A stretch of DNA of 64,000 nt. Origin: DATKAS01 sp963773315 (GTDB lineage Bacteria; Actinomycetota; Acidimicrobiia; Acidimicrobiales; DATKAS01). The notes below the pieces were generated by a model. It made no database searches and was not told the DNA's origin. It saw only the letters and a list, made by a program, of their open reading frames with translations. The first letter of the stretch is position 1; the number at the start of each line of letters is the position of its first letter. This document shows positions 44,794 through 53,643 of this stretch, one piece after another. The translations under genes and the position numbers were made by a program. The stretch spans positions 806,001-870,000 of the forward strand of contig CAVZAF010000005.1 in assembly GCA_963773315.1 (NCBI GenBank). Reading direction: 5' to 3'.

Positions 44794-46762
44794 CTTCGTG
44801 CTCCTCTCGGGCCGGTTCGGGGATGTCATGAGCGTCAGCCGCGGCTTCAGGAGGAGGCGGCGGTGCGACAGGGCCGCCGTGGCTGACGAGCGGGATGTAG
44901 CGCGTGACGTGGTGCAGCGCCTTCTCGACACGCGTCTCGGGCAGGTGCGGCGGCCGTCGGAGGATGCTCAGCATGCCGTCGGGCCGCGTCGCCATCAGCT
45001 GGATGATCGCGAGGCCGCCGAGGATGTCGGGCCACACCGTCGAGCCGTACTTCTGCAGGTTCAGGGCCTGAGGAATCGCGAGGAACGCGAGCGGGCCGAT
45101 CAGCGGGCCGACGAGGCTGCCGACGCCGCTCGCCACGGCGTAGAGCAGGACCTGCAGCGAGAGGCCGACTCCGAATGCGGAGGGGTCGGCGATGCCGACG
45201 AGCGCGATGTAGAGCACCCCCGCGAGCGCGGCGATCGCGCCGGACAACGAGAACGCCATGATGCGCACGACGGGTGGGTTGAGCCCGAAGTGCTTCGCCA
45301 TGCTCGGGGCGGTGCGCACGCCGATGAACGAGATGCCCCACTGCGACCGCCGCACGTTGAACAGCACGATCATCACGAGCACGGTCACGATCGCGAAGCC
45401 GACGAACAGGCTGCGGCCCGAGTCGAGGAACGACGGCACGAGCATGCTCACGCGCGCGGAGGGCGCGTGGAACCAGTGTGCGTACAGCAGCCACTGCGTG
45501 ACGACGCCTGTGAACGCGAGCGTGACGATCGCGGTCTGCACGAACGAAAGCCGGTAGCAGATCAACCCGACCACCGAGCCCCCGAGTCCACCGACGACGA
45601 GCGCGATGAGCACCGAGAGCGCCATGGGCAAGTGGTGGTAGTCGTAGGCCTCGTTCATCGCGAGCGCGCCCAACGCCATGAACCCGCCCTGGGCCAAGCT
45701 CACCTGACCCGTCCAGCCGATGAGCGGCACGAGCGAGAACACCGCGACCGTGTAGACGAGGATCAGCGCGCCCGTCTGGCCCCAGAAGTCAGTGCGGTAG
45801 ATCGCGACGATGAGCCACAGCCAGCCGGCGAGGAGCACGAACCGGGCGACCATCCATCCGGGGTTCGCTTTGGTGATCTGCGGCTTCGACCAGCCGATCT
45901 TCGAGAGCTCCGACGGCCAGTGCTTGCGCAGCAGCACGAGAGCCACGACGCCCAGGAACACGAAGAGCGTCCCGAGCCCGATCGTGCTGCTCCACACTTG
46001 CGTCACGCTGAGGATCACGCCGATCGCGAGACCGCCCACTGCGGTCAGCCACAGCGACCGCAGGCCGCCGACGAGCGTCGCCGTCAGGGCGATGAGGAAG
46101 TACTGAAGGAACACGCTGCCGGTGAACGGCTGCAGTGAGGCTGCGAGCACGCCGGCCATCCCGCCGACCATGGCGGCAAGGCCCCAGTTCAAGAGCCCGA
46201 TCTGGCTCTTCGAGATCGCCATCAGCTCGGCGATCGTGTTGTCTTCGGCCATGGCCCACGTCTGGAGCCCGAGACGGGTGTAGCGAAGGAACGCGCCCAT
46301 CCCGACCACCACGAGCACGACGGCACCCAGGTTCGCGAGCTGCTGCCAGCTGATGTTCGTGCCGATCACGCCGAAGCTGCCCGTCGGGAAGAGCGGCACC
46401 GCTGCCTTCACCTCGAAGCCCCAGACCTTCGCCGCGATCGCGCTGAGCAACAAGAACAGGCCGAACGTCAGGATGATGCGGTTGACCGGCGTCGCGCGAT
46501 TCGCGTACCGGAACACCAAGAGCTCCGACACGATCCCCATCAGCCCGACGATCGCGATCGTGAGGAGCGCTGACCAGACAACAGGCCATCCCCACTCGTA
46601 TGTGAACTGCGCATAGAGGTACGCGCCCCACAGCGTGAAGCCCGCGTGGGCGAAGTTCAGGACCCGCGTGACCGAGAAGATCTGCGTGATGCCGACCGCG
46701 ACGAGCGCGTAGGTGCCACCGACGGCGATGCCGCTGACGACCGCTGCACTGTAGAGATCCAT
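44762..46762 (-). CDS. Branched-chain-type ABC permease, LivH-LivM fusion
   Basis: A 666-aa protein joining both permeases of a LIV-type importer. Residues 1-300 are LivH-like (GIAVGGTYALVAVGITQIFS, RYANRATPVNRIILTFGL, TRLGLQTWAMAEDN). Residues about 315-630 are LivM-like (LVPLIGWTGQVSLAQGGFMALGA, FIGVRTAPSMAKHFGLNP, VGSLVGPLIGPL). The junction (KIGWSKPQITKANPGW) has no frame problem, so the fusion is real. An acidic/Pro-rich tail extends into the next gene. Such importers often carry aromatic acids or short-chain acids. Confidence 0.93.
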   Translation of the reverse strand: MDLYSAAVVSGIAVGGTYALVAVGITQIFSVTRVLNFAHAGFTLWGAYLYAQFTYEWGWPVVWSALLTIAIVGLMGIVSELLVFRYANRATPVNRIILTFGLFLLLSAIAAKVWGFEVKAAVPLFPTGSFGVIGTNISWQQLANLGAVVLVVVGMGAFLRYTRLGLQTWAMAEDNTIAELMAISKSQIGLLNWGLAAMVGGMAGVLAASLQPFTGSVFLQYFLIALTATLVGGLRSLWLTAVGGLAIGVILSVTQVWSSTIGLGTLFVFLGVVALVLLRKHWPSELSKIGWSKPQITKANPGWMVARFVLLAGWLWLIVAIYRTDFWGQTGALILVYTVAVFSLVPLIGWTGQVSLAQGGFMALGALAMNEAYDYHHLPMALSVLIALVVGGLGGSVVGLICYRLSFVQTAIVTLAFTGVVTQWLLYAHWFHAPSARVSMLVPSFLDSGRSLFVGFAIVTVLVMIVLFNVRRSQWGISFIGVRTAPSMAKHFGLNPPVVRIMAFSLSGAIAALAGVLYIALVGIADPSAFGVGLSLQVLLYAVASGVGSLVGPLIGPLAFLAIPQALNLQKYGSTVWPDILGGLAIIQLMATRPDGMLSILRRPPHLPETRVEKALHHVTRYIPLVSHGGPVAPPPPPEAAADAHDIPEPAREEHEDVDDLVVGPR

Positions 46763-46842
46763 GTCCGCAGGTCCTTGGAGAGGGGAGCGGCCTGGGTGGC
46801 GGTGGTGGGGGTGCCAGCCCAGGCCGCTCGACTACGGGTGGA

Positions 46843-48318
46843 CTACGAGAAGGCCTTGTCGGCCATCTCGGTCAGGTAGCACTCGTCGACGCCGAGCCAG
46901 TCGTTGTTCACCATCGGCTGCCCCGGGCTGGGCGCGAATGGCACCATCTTCAGTCGCTGGTTCGCGTCGTCCCACGTCCACTTGCCCCAGACCGTCGAGT
47001 CGTTGCCGGTCTTGCAGTTCGGCGCCATGCTCTTCACCGGCTCGGCGAGCCCTGGATCCCAGTTCTTCACCGTCTGCGCCCACTGGATCAGACCCTCGGG
47101 GCTGATTCCCCCAGTCAGCTGGGCGGAGCCAACGATGCCGTCGGCGAACCACGTGCCGCCCATGTAGGCGAGCTGCGGAGCCCAGTCGTTGATGTCGTGG
47201 GTCTTCGTGAAGTCGGCCTGGTACTTCGTCATCGAGTCGACGTACTCCTTCGTCGCCGGGGTCGGCGAGGTGTGCACCGGGCTGCCGTCGGCCTGAGTGG
47301 TCGGAGCCCCGGCGATGACACCGAGGTCAGCCATCGGCTTGCCGATGAACGACGAGAGGTCGAGCGAGCTGGTGCTCGGTCCGCCCTGGCCCATGGGCGG
47401 CGACCACCCGGCCTTCACCTCTGCCGGGATGCAGCTGAGGAAGTTCGTCGCGTGCATGTCCCAGTAGTCCACGTTCGCGTTCTTGTACTTCAGGACGAGC
47501 GCGTCGCACGGATCAGCAGGGCCGCCGGGCCACGGGTCCATGATCACGTTCGTCGCACCGAGCTTCGTCCACGCGTCCTTGATGAAGCTGAGCACCGGCT
47601 CCTCGAAGGGGAGGTAGGACACCGCGACGGTCTTGGGCTTCATCCCGAGCACGTTCACGACCGCGTAGTCGGCTTGCGCGTTCCATGCCGGCGTGATCGA
47701 CCCGGTCGGGAAGATCGTCGGGTACTTCGACGAGAAGACGGCGGGCGGGCCACCGAGGAGGGTCGTGGCGACATTCTTTTGCGCCACGTAGTCGAGGGGC
47801 GGACCCACGATGTTGGCGACGTAGATGCCGAGCACCTTGTCCTGCTCCCAGAGCTTCTTGAAGTTCTGCAGCACCTGAGCGGGATCGCTCTTGTCGTCGT
47901 AGTAGATGATCTTGATCTGACGACCGAGGACACCGCCTTGGTCATTGAGGTAGGAGATCTTCGCGTCGAAGGCCGCCTTGATCGGACCAGCGAGGATCGC
48001 GAACGGACCGGACTGGTCCATCGTCACGCCGATCGTGATCGTCGTGTCAGTGACCCCTTGGCCGTTCTTCAGGGTTGTCGGGTCGATCGACACCGTCGTC
48101 GTCGAGCCCGTTGCACCCGTGGTGGCGGCACCGGCCGCCGTGGTCGCGGCACCCGCGGCGGTCGTGGCCGCGCCCCCGGCCGTCGTCGCCGCCGAGCCGC
48201 TGCTGCTGTCGTCGCCGCATGCGGCGGCGATCAGACCGAACGACAGCAGCACTGCCCCCAGAGCAACGCCCTTCGAAGCGCTGCGTCGTGCTGGACGTCT
48301 ACGCAATGTTCCCCCCAT
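46843..48318 (-). CDS. ABC importer substrate-binding lipoprotein (LivK-like)
   Basis: A 491-aa periplasmic-type binding protein. Signal peptide with lipobox LIAAAC, then an Ala/Thr/Gly low-complexity linker built of TTAAGA-like units (about residues 35-75) and a type I binding fold (TITIGVTMDQSGPFAILAG, LNDQGGVLGRQIKIIYYDD). Four Cys in the C-terminal half may form disulfides. The ATG at 48318 is chosen because a basic N-region and hydrophobic core follow directly. Lies between livF and livHM. The ligand cannot be told; genomic context points to an aromatic or organic acid. Confidence 0.9.
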   Translation of the reverse strand: MGGTLRRRPARRSASKGVALGAVLLSFGLIAAACGDDSSSGSAATTAGGAATTAAGAATTAAGAATTGATGSTTTVSIDPTTLKNGQGVTDTTITIGVTMDQSGPFAILAGPIKAAFDAKISYLNDQGGVLGRQIKIIYYDDKSDPAQVLQNFKKLWEQDKVLGIYVANIVGPPLDYVAQKNVATTLLGGPPAVFSSKYPTIFPTGSITPAWNAQADYAVVNVLGMKPKTVAVSYLPFEEPVLSFIKDAWTKLGATNVIMDPWPGGPADPCDALVLKYKNANVDYWDMHATNFLSCIPAEVKAGWSPPMGQGGPSTSSLDLSSFIGKPMADLGVIAGAPTTQADGSPVHTSPTPATKEYVDSMTKYQADFTKTHDINDWAPQLAYMGGTWFADGIVGSAQLTGGISPEGLIQWAQTVKNWDPGLAEPVKSMAPNCKTGNDSTVWGKWTWDDANQRLKMVPFAPSPGQPMVNNDWLGVDECYLTEMADKAFS

Positions 48319-48326
48319 GGTCGGGG

Positions 48327-49031
48327 TCAGCCGATGTACGCGCTGACCAGCTCCTTGCTTGCCTTGATGTCGCAACATGCGCCTTGATGTGCGACCCGGC
48401 CCTTTTCGAGCACGTACGCCCGGGTCGCGGTGTTGATCGCCAAGTCGACGTACTGCTCGACGAGGAGGATGCTCAGGCCTTCTTTGTTCAGCAGCACGAG
48501 GTGCTCGTACAACCTCGACACGAGGATCGGCGAGAGCCCGAGTCCCGGCTCGTCGATGAGCAGCAGCCGCGGCCTCGACACGAGCGCTCGAGCGACCGCG
48601 AGCATCTGCTGCTCGCCGCCCGACATCGTCCCCGCGCGTTGCTTCATGCGATCTTCGAGCACGGGGAAGTACGCCGCCGCTCGCTTGCTCTCGGCGAGCG
48701 CAGCTCGTCGCTTCAAGCCGTGGCCGTAGGCGGCCGAGAGCAGGTTCTCGGAGACGGTGAGGGTCGGGAACACCCCTCTGCCCTCAGGCACGTAGGCAAC
48801 GCCCAGGCGAGCGATGTCGGAGACCTTCTGCTTCGCGAGCGGCTTGCCGTCGATCGAGATCTGACCGCTCTTCGGCTTCACGACGCCGGCGATGCCGTTC
48901 AGCGTCGTCGTCTTGCCCGCGCCGTTGCGGCCGAGGATCGTGACGATCTCGCCGTCGGCGACCGTGAGACAGAGGTCGTGCACGACTTCGATCGGCCCGT
49001 ACGCCATCGAGAGCTCGCTGACTTCAAGCAT
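48327..49031 (-). CDS. livF: ABC importer ATPase (LivF-like)
   Basis: A 234-aa ATPase: Walker A LGRNGAGKTTTLNG, the LivF hallmark YVPEGRGVFPTLTV, signature MSGGEQQMLAVARAL, Walker B LLLIDEPGLGLSP and LLVEQYVDLAI. ATG at 49031; an upstream TTG and GTG are possible. Preceded by livG and followed in 8 nt by the binding-protein gene. Gene symbol by family, not by proven substrate. Confidence 0.92.
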   Translation of the reverse strand: MLEVSELSMAYGPIEVVHDLCLTVADGEIVTILGRNGAGKTTTLNGIAGVVKPKSGQISIDGKPLAKQKVSDIARLGVAYVPEGRGVFPTLTVSENLLSAAYGHGLKRRAALAESKRAAAYFPVLEDRMKQRAGTMSGGEQQMLAVARALVSRPRLLLIDEPGLGLSPILVSRLYEHLVLLNKEGLSILLVEQYVDLAINTATRAYVLEKGRVAHQGACCDIKASKELVSAYIG

Positions 49032-49039
49032 CACGGACC

Positions 49040-49822
49040 TCAACCACTGGCCACCTCGAAGTCGCCGAGGTACACCTGCTTGACCTCGGCCTCGTCGAGC
49101 ACGAAGGACGGCGCGCCGTGCGCGATGTCGCGGCCGGCGGAGAGCACGTACACCTGGTCTGCGGTGGCCCGCACGACCGACATGTCGTGCTCGATGAGCA
49201 CGACAGTGAGGCCGAGCTCGTCACGCAGATGCAGCACGAGCGCGGCGAACTCGGCGCTCTCGTTCGGACCCATGCCCGCGGTCGGCTCGTCCAGCAACAA
49301 GATCTTCGGCGAGCTCGCGAGCGCACGGGCCACCTCGACGCGACGGCGCATGCCGTACGACAGCTCGCTGACCGAGAGCTTCGAGAGCGGCGCGATGTCG
49401 AGCTGCTCGAGCGCGGCGCGAGCGTTCTCTTTTCGCTGCCTCGTCTCCTTGAACGTCCGCGGGAGCGCGAAGGCGGCTTCGATGAGCGACGCCTTCGAGT
49501 CGGATGCGGCGCCGAGCCGTACGTTGTCCTCGACGCTCAAGTCGTCCATCAGGTCGAGGTTCTGGAACGTACGGCTCAACCCAGCACGATGCATGTTGCC
49601 GGGAGTGGCCTTCTCGATCGCCTGGCCGAGCACTGACACCCGGCCGGTGTAGAAGGGCACCGCGCCGGTGAGTGCGTTGAGGAACGTCGTCTTCCCCGAG
49701 CCGTTCGGACCGATGACCGCGGTGACAGAGCGCTCGGCGGCGACGAAGTCGAAGTCGGCGAGCGCGGTGAGTGCGCCGTAGCGCACGCTCATCCCTGTGA
49801 CCTCGATCGCGTTCGAGTTCAC
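49040..49822 (-). CDS. livG: ABC importer ATPase (LivG-like)
   Basis: A 260-aa ATPase: Walker A IGPNGSGKTTFLNALTG, LivG-type LSRTFQNLDLMDDLSVEDN, signature LSYGMRRRVEVARALA (Tyr in place of Gly-Gly is common in LivG), Walker B ILLLDEPTAGMGP and VLIEHDMSVV. The GTG at 49822 gives the usual N-terminus. It is downstream of the degenerate Rieske gene (105 nt gap) and heads livGFK-HM. Confidence 0.9.
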   Translation of the reverse strand: MNSNAIEVTGMSVRYGALTALADFDFVAAERSVTAVIGPNGSGKTTFLNALTGAVPFYTGRVSVLGQAIEKATPGNMHRAGLSRTFQNLDLMDDLSVEDNVRLGAASDSKASLIEAAFALPRTFKETRQRKENARAALEQLDIAPLSKLSVSELSYGMRRRVEVARALASSPKILLLDEPTAGMGPNESAEFAALVLHLRDELGLTVVLIEHDMSVVRATADQVYVLSAGRDIAHGAPSFVLDEAEVKQVYLGDFEVASG

Positions 49823-49927
49823 GCGTCCCTGTCCCCCCAACGGCTATCGACCGTGTCTGTGTACCGCTGAGCGAGACGGTGGCCAATGGTCCGGTTCTGC
49901 TGTGCGGAATCGCCACCTCATCGCGAC

Positions 49928-50917
49928 CTATGTCGAGATCAACCCAGTCAACGGGCTGTCGTCGGTCATGTGCTCGACCCACGCGCGATACACGTGCGTT
50001 GCCGCACGCTCTTGGATGTGTCGCGGGGGGACTGCGACGGGATCCCCCTCTGCAGGGCACCCGTCTGATGCTGTGGCGCGAGACTTCAGGTTCAGGACGA
50101 CAGTCCGGGGACCCTCTGGTTCCAATCCGGTTTCGATCGCGACGCGCAGCGGATCGACCGCGTCACCCGACGTGGTCGGTGCAGTCGACACCCAGACCAC
50201 GGTGCGATTCGGTCCCTTCGGGTGCACCGCGGTGACGAGTCCACTGTCGGGAAGCAGAGCGAACGAGGGGAAGAGGAGGGTGCCACCTTCGGCCTCGGCC
50301 ATGCCTGCCAGGACTTCGACCACGATCTTCCAGTTCGCATCGAGGTCGATGGGCCTCCGCTGCCGCGCGAGGGGACCGTCGACACGCAGTGCGACGGCTG
50401 CCGCCTCGACGCGCGCGTACGTGTCGGCATCGCCGCATTCCCAAGTGGCGTCCCATGTGCCAAAGAGCAGCCCACCCCGCATGACCGTGCGGGTCACGGG
50501 CACGAGCGCGAGGCGACGTTCCTCGGCCCACCGGCCGAACTCCTCATCCCCGTCGACCACGCCCACGAGCCGCCCGTCGAGGTCGTAGGTCCAGCCGTGG
50601 TACCCGCAGGTGAGCTGGGGCGCCTGCCCCGCGAGGCCACACACCGGCAAGCCCCGGTGGCGGCACGAGTTCAAGAGCGCCTTCACGCCGCCATCGGCCT
50701 GACGCACGATCGACACCGGATCCTCGCCTGTGAACGTGCTCACGAACTGTCCCGCCTCGGGAAGCTCGTCCGGATCGCAGAGGTACGACCACGCCCGGGC
50801 GAAGACGCGCTCGAGCTCGAGCTCGTAGATCGCGTCGTCGGCGAACGCGCGTCCCGCGACTGTCCCGGCGTCGATGTCGACGAGCGAAGCGATGTCATCG
50901 GGCGCGGGAAGCGGCAC
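49928..50917 (-). CDS. Degenerate Rieske oxygenase alpha-like protein lacking the iron site
   Basis: A 329-aa protein, over 100 residues shorter than its neighbours. The Rieske domain is complete: Cys85/His87 (CRHRGLPVC) and Cys104/His107 (CGYHGWTYD). After DANWKIVVEV, where working alphas continue into D-x2-H-x4-H, it jumps within 15 residues to LLFPSFALLPDSG and VHPKGPN; the catalytic histidines, the bridging Asp and the EQDDGENW block are all absent. The frame is open, without indels. It could be an electron-transfer or sensor protein, or an early decay product. The GTG at 50917 is chosen (VPLPAPDDIASL). Divergent from the nitroreductase, upstream of livG. Confidence 0.8.
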   Translation of the reverse strand: MPLPAPDDIASLVDIDAGTVAGRAFADDAIYELELERVFARAWSYLCDPDELPEAGQFVSTFTGEDPVSIVRQADGGVKALLNSCRHRGLPVCGLAGQAPQLTCGYHGWTYDLDGRLVGVVDGDEEFGRWAEERRLALVPVTRTVMRGGLLFGTWDATWECGDADTYARVEAAAVALRVDGPLARQRRPIDLDANWKIVVEVLAGMAEAEGGTLLFPSFALLPDSGLVTAVHPKGPNRTVVWVSTAPTTSGDAVDPLRVAIETGLEPEGPRTVVLNLKSRATASDGCPAEGDPVAVPPRHIQERAATHVYRAWVEHMTDDSPLTGLIST

Positions 50918-51011
50918 GCCAACGACTCTGCCGCATGACGACCATTGCGGACGCCGCCACGTTCTGCACGCTGGCACTCCCCCATTGACCAGCGCTGGAT
51001 GCCGAAGGTTG

Positions 51012-51656
51012 ATGGTCACGATGGACGAGATCGGACTGTTCGAAGCGATCTACAGCCAGCGCGCGATCCGCAGCTTCAAGAGTGACCCGGTCCCGGACGA
51101 GCTCATCGAGAAGGTGGTCGAGGCCGCGACGAAAGCGCCGAGCGGCGGCAACAGCCAACCGTGGGCGTTCGTCGTCGTACGGGACGCGGCGACGCGCGCC
51201 GAGCTCACGGCGATCGGCAAGCGGACGTTCGACGGCATGTACCAGGCGGCGTTGGGGCGGGCACAGCCGGGCGACCCGCCGCCCTTCCCCAAGCTCAAGA
51301 AGATGATCGACCAGATCGACGACATCCCGGTCTGGATCGTGGTCTGCCTGACCATGCCGTCGAGCCCGGGCGCCTACGGCTCGATCTGGCCCGCGGTGCA
51401 GAACCTCCTGCTCGCGGCACGCGGGCTCGGGCTCGGCGCGGTGCTGACAGGGCTCTTCGGAGGCCCGAACGCCGACGCCACGAGGAAGGTCCTCGGCATC
51501 CCGGACGAGGTGGAGCCGGTGGCGTTCGTCCCCCTCGGCTATCCGGACAAGGAGCGGTACGGGCCCACGACCCGCCGGCCTCTCGCCGAGGTGCTGCACT
51601 GGGAGCGCTGGGACGACGGCAAGGAGAACACCGCGAAGATGCCGTACCGCCGCTGA
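51012..51656 (+). CDS. Nitroreductase-family flavoprotein
   Basis: A 214-aa FMN enzyme of the nitroreductase fold. Seen: IYSQRAIRSFKSDPVPDELI (FMN phosphate Arg residues), KAPSGGNSQPWAFVVV, and the C-terminal GLGLGAVLTGLFG block. It probably reduces nitro, quinone or enone groups with NAD(P)H. ATG at 51012 (AAGG just upstream); ATG 51021 is an alternative. It starts the plus-strand pair with Rieske alpha 6, 64 nt ahead of it. Confidence 0.88.
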   Translation: MVTMDEIGLFEAIYSQRAIRSFKSDPVPDELIEKVVEAATKAPSGGNSQPWAFVVVRDAATRAELTAIGKRTFDGMYQAALGRAQPGDPPPFPKLKKMIDQIDDIPVWIVVCLTMPSSPGAYGSIWPAVQNLLLAARGLGLGAVLTGLFGGPNADATRKVLGIPDEVEPVAFVPLGYPDKERYGPTTRRPLAEVLHWERWDDGKENTAKMPYRR

Positions 51657-51720
51657 GACCGTCCCACTGAGGGGAACGAGGCGCCGCACGGTCCCGGACG
51701 TCTCGTGAGATCGTCCTGGC

Positions 51721-53085
51721 ATGGCGATCACGGAAACGTTCAGCGTCGACGGTCTCGTCTCGGTCGAGCGTGGGGAGGTCGACCGGCGGATCTTCAGCGA
51801 TCCCGACATCTTCGACGCCGAGATGGAGCTCATCTTCGGCCGCGCGTGGCAGTTCCTCTGCCATGAGTCCCAGATCCCCAAGGCCGGCGACTTCGTCGAG
51901 ACGCCGATGGGTCTCGACAACGTCCTCGCAGTCCGGCAAAAGGACGGAAGCATCAGGGGTCTGCTCAACACGTGCACGCACCGGGGCAACGCAGTGTGCC
52001 GTGCCGATGAAGGCAACACCAAGGCCTTCATGTGCACGTACCACGGCTGGTCGTACGACATCGGCGGCAACCTGATCGGCGTGCCCGGCATCGACCGCTT
52101 CTACAAGGGCGATCTCGACATGAGCCAGCACGGCCTCCGTCAGGTCGCGCAGCTCGAGAGCTATCACGGCTTCGTCTTCGCGACGCTCGACCCGACGGCT
52201 CCCCCGCTGACCGAGTACCTCGGCCCGACCGGCCGGCTGGGCATCGACCTCATCGCGACGCGCGGCGACATGGAGGTCATCCCGGGCATCCAGAAGTTCT
52301 TGATCGACTGCAACTGGAAGTTCGCGGTCGACAACCTCTTCGACTGGTACCACCCGCAGGTGACGCACATGTCCGCAGTCGCCTCCGGCATCATCCCGCC
52401 CGACCTCGAGACCCAAATCGACGCCGGCGGCGCGCGAAACACCCAAGGCGACGCGCTCGACATCCCTGCCGGGCTCGGTGGCTCCGGGGTCGACGAGATG
52501 ACGTTCGTCGCGGAGTACGGGCACGCGATCGGTGGACCGAGCACGAAGGGTCAGGGCGACGCCGGTGGGCTCATCGACCACTCGTGGCGAGACAAGCCCG
52601 AAGTGCTCGAGGCGCTCGGACCCGTCGGCGCGATCGTGGCCGGCCATCCGAACATCTTCCCGAACAGCTGGATCGCGACCGGCACCGCGCAGCTCTCGCT
52701 GCGCATCCCGCGTTCGCCGAACCAGACCGAGATCTGGTGGTACAGCTTCACCAACAAGGACAACCCTCCCGAGCGGCGCGCCGTCGACGTGATGGTCGCC
52801 AACCACATCTTCGGCCCCGCCGGCCTGCTCGAGCAGGAGGACGGCGAGAACTGGTCGCAGAGCACCATGCAGACGCGAGGCATGGCGAGCCGACGCATCC
52901 CGCAGCTGCTCCGCATGGACCTCGGCCGAGGGAAGATCCTCCGCGACGAGCGGGGCCGATGCCGCATGGAGGGCACGACGAACGAGCACGCGCAGCTATG
53001 GACCTATGCCGCGTGGGCAGAGTGGATGAAGGGCAGCGACTGGGACACTCTCCGGGCGAACACCACTCCCGGCGACTTCATGTGA
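51721..53085 (+). CDS. Rieske dioxygenase alpha subunit 6 (type B)
   Basis: A 454-aa alpha: Rieske ligands in CTHRGNAVC and CTYHGWSYD, iron site VDNLFDWYHPQVTH, type B insert EYGHAIGGP and LLEQEDGENWSQ. It is uninterrupted and serves as reference for the other type B copies. The beta subunit follows in 12 nt. It is on the plus strand, unlike the other large oxygenase operon, so this pair was either moved or inverted. Confidence 0.95.
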   Translation: MAITETFSVDGLVSVERGEVDRRIFSDPDIFDAEMELIFGRAWQFLCHESQIPKAGDFVETPMGLDNVLAVRQKDGSIRGLLNTCTHRGNAVCRADEGNTKAFMCTYHGWSYDIGGNLIGVPGIDRFYKGDLDMSQHGLRQVAQLESYHGFVFATLDPTAPPLTEYLGPTGRLGIDLIATRGDMEVIPGIQKFLIDCNWKFAVDNLFDWYHPQVTHMSAVASGIIPPDLETQIDAGGARNTQGDALDIPAGLGGSGVDEMTFVAEYGHAIGGPSTKGQGDAGGLIDHSWRDKPEVLEALGPVGAIVAGHPNIFPNSWIATGTAQLSLRIPRSPNQTEIWWYSFTNKDNPPERRAVDVMVANHIFGPAGLLEQEDGENWSQSTMQTRGMASRRIPQLLRMDLGRGKILRDERGRCRMEGTTNEHAQLWTYAAWAEWMKGSDWDTLRANTTPGDFM

Positions 53086-53097
53086 GAGAGGATCGAC

Positions 53098-53643
53098 ATG
53101 GCGATTGATCAAGAAGCGATGGTCGACCCCCGAATGCTCGCGAAGCTCGTGACCCAGTACGAGGTCGAGCAGTTCTATTACGCGGAGGCGGCGCTGCTCG
53201 ACGCGCACCGATACCGCGATTGGTACGACCTGTTCACCGACGACACGCACTACTTCATGCCGATCCGGCGCACCCGCACCCGTCGCGAGATGGACAAGGA
53301 GTTCACGAAGCCCGGTGAGATGGCTTACTTCGACGACGACAAGATGCTGCTGAACGGCCGCGTGCTGAAGTTCGAGTCGGGCACCTCGTGGGCTGAGGAT
53401 CCGCCTTCGCGTACGCGGCACATGGTGCACAACGTGCGCGTCGTCGACGACCGCGGTGACGAGCTCGACGTCGAGTCGAACTTCCACATCTACCGCACGC
53501 GACTGAAGTCGGAAGAGGACGCCTGGGTCGGCAGCCGTCAGGACACGCTGCGCCGCACCGGAGACGCCTTCAAGATCGCGAAGCGCGTGATCTTGCTCGA
53601 GCAGACGGTGCTGCTCGCCCGCAACCTCAGCACATTCTTCTAG
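53098..53643 (+). CDS. Ring-hydroxylating dioxygenase beta subunit (type B, copy 2)
   Basis: A 181-aa beta subunit: YEVEQFYYAEAALLDAHR, DDTHYFMPIRRTRTRRE, GTSWAEDPPSRTRHMVHN, RTRLKSEEDAWVGSRQDTL and LEQTVLLARNLSTFF. Pairs with the alpha directly upstream. It is the last gene of the large catabolic block; its stop overlaps the stop of the convergent ybaK-like gene by 4 nt, so the junction between catabolic and housekeeping DNA is very tight here. Confidence 0.94.
   Translation: MAIDQEAMVDPRMLAKLVTQYEVEQFYYAEAALLDAHRYRDWYDLFTDDTHYFMPIRRTRTRREMDKEFTKPGEMAYFDDDKMLLNGRVLKFESGTSWAEDPPSRTRHMVHNVRVVDDRGDELDVESNFHIYRTRLKSEEDAWVGSRQDTLRRTGDAFKIAKRVILLEQTVLLARNLSTFF

Noticed and set aside
42478..44931. 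Apparent fusion of a Rieske alpha subunit with an aldo/keto reductase
   Set aside because: One extra base at about 43558 causes read-through; with it removed the oxygenase ends at 43443 in normal sequence and the reductase has its own ATG 2 nt later.
44720..46138. A 472-codon plus-strand open frame rich in Asp, Glu, Arg and His
   Set aside because: It is the mirror of the LivHM permease reading; composition is that of a non-coding frame.
20975..53643. Classical integrative element
   Set aside because: No integrase, transposase, tRNA target or flanking direct repeat could be found, so only a change of gene order is claimed.
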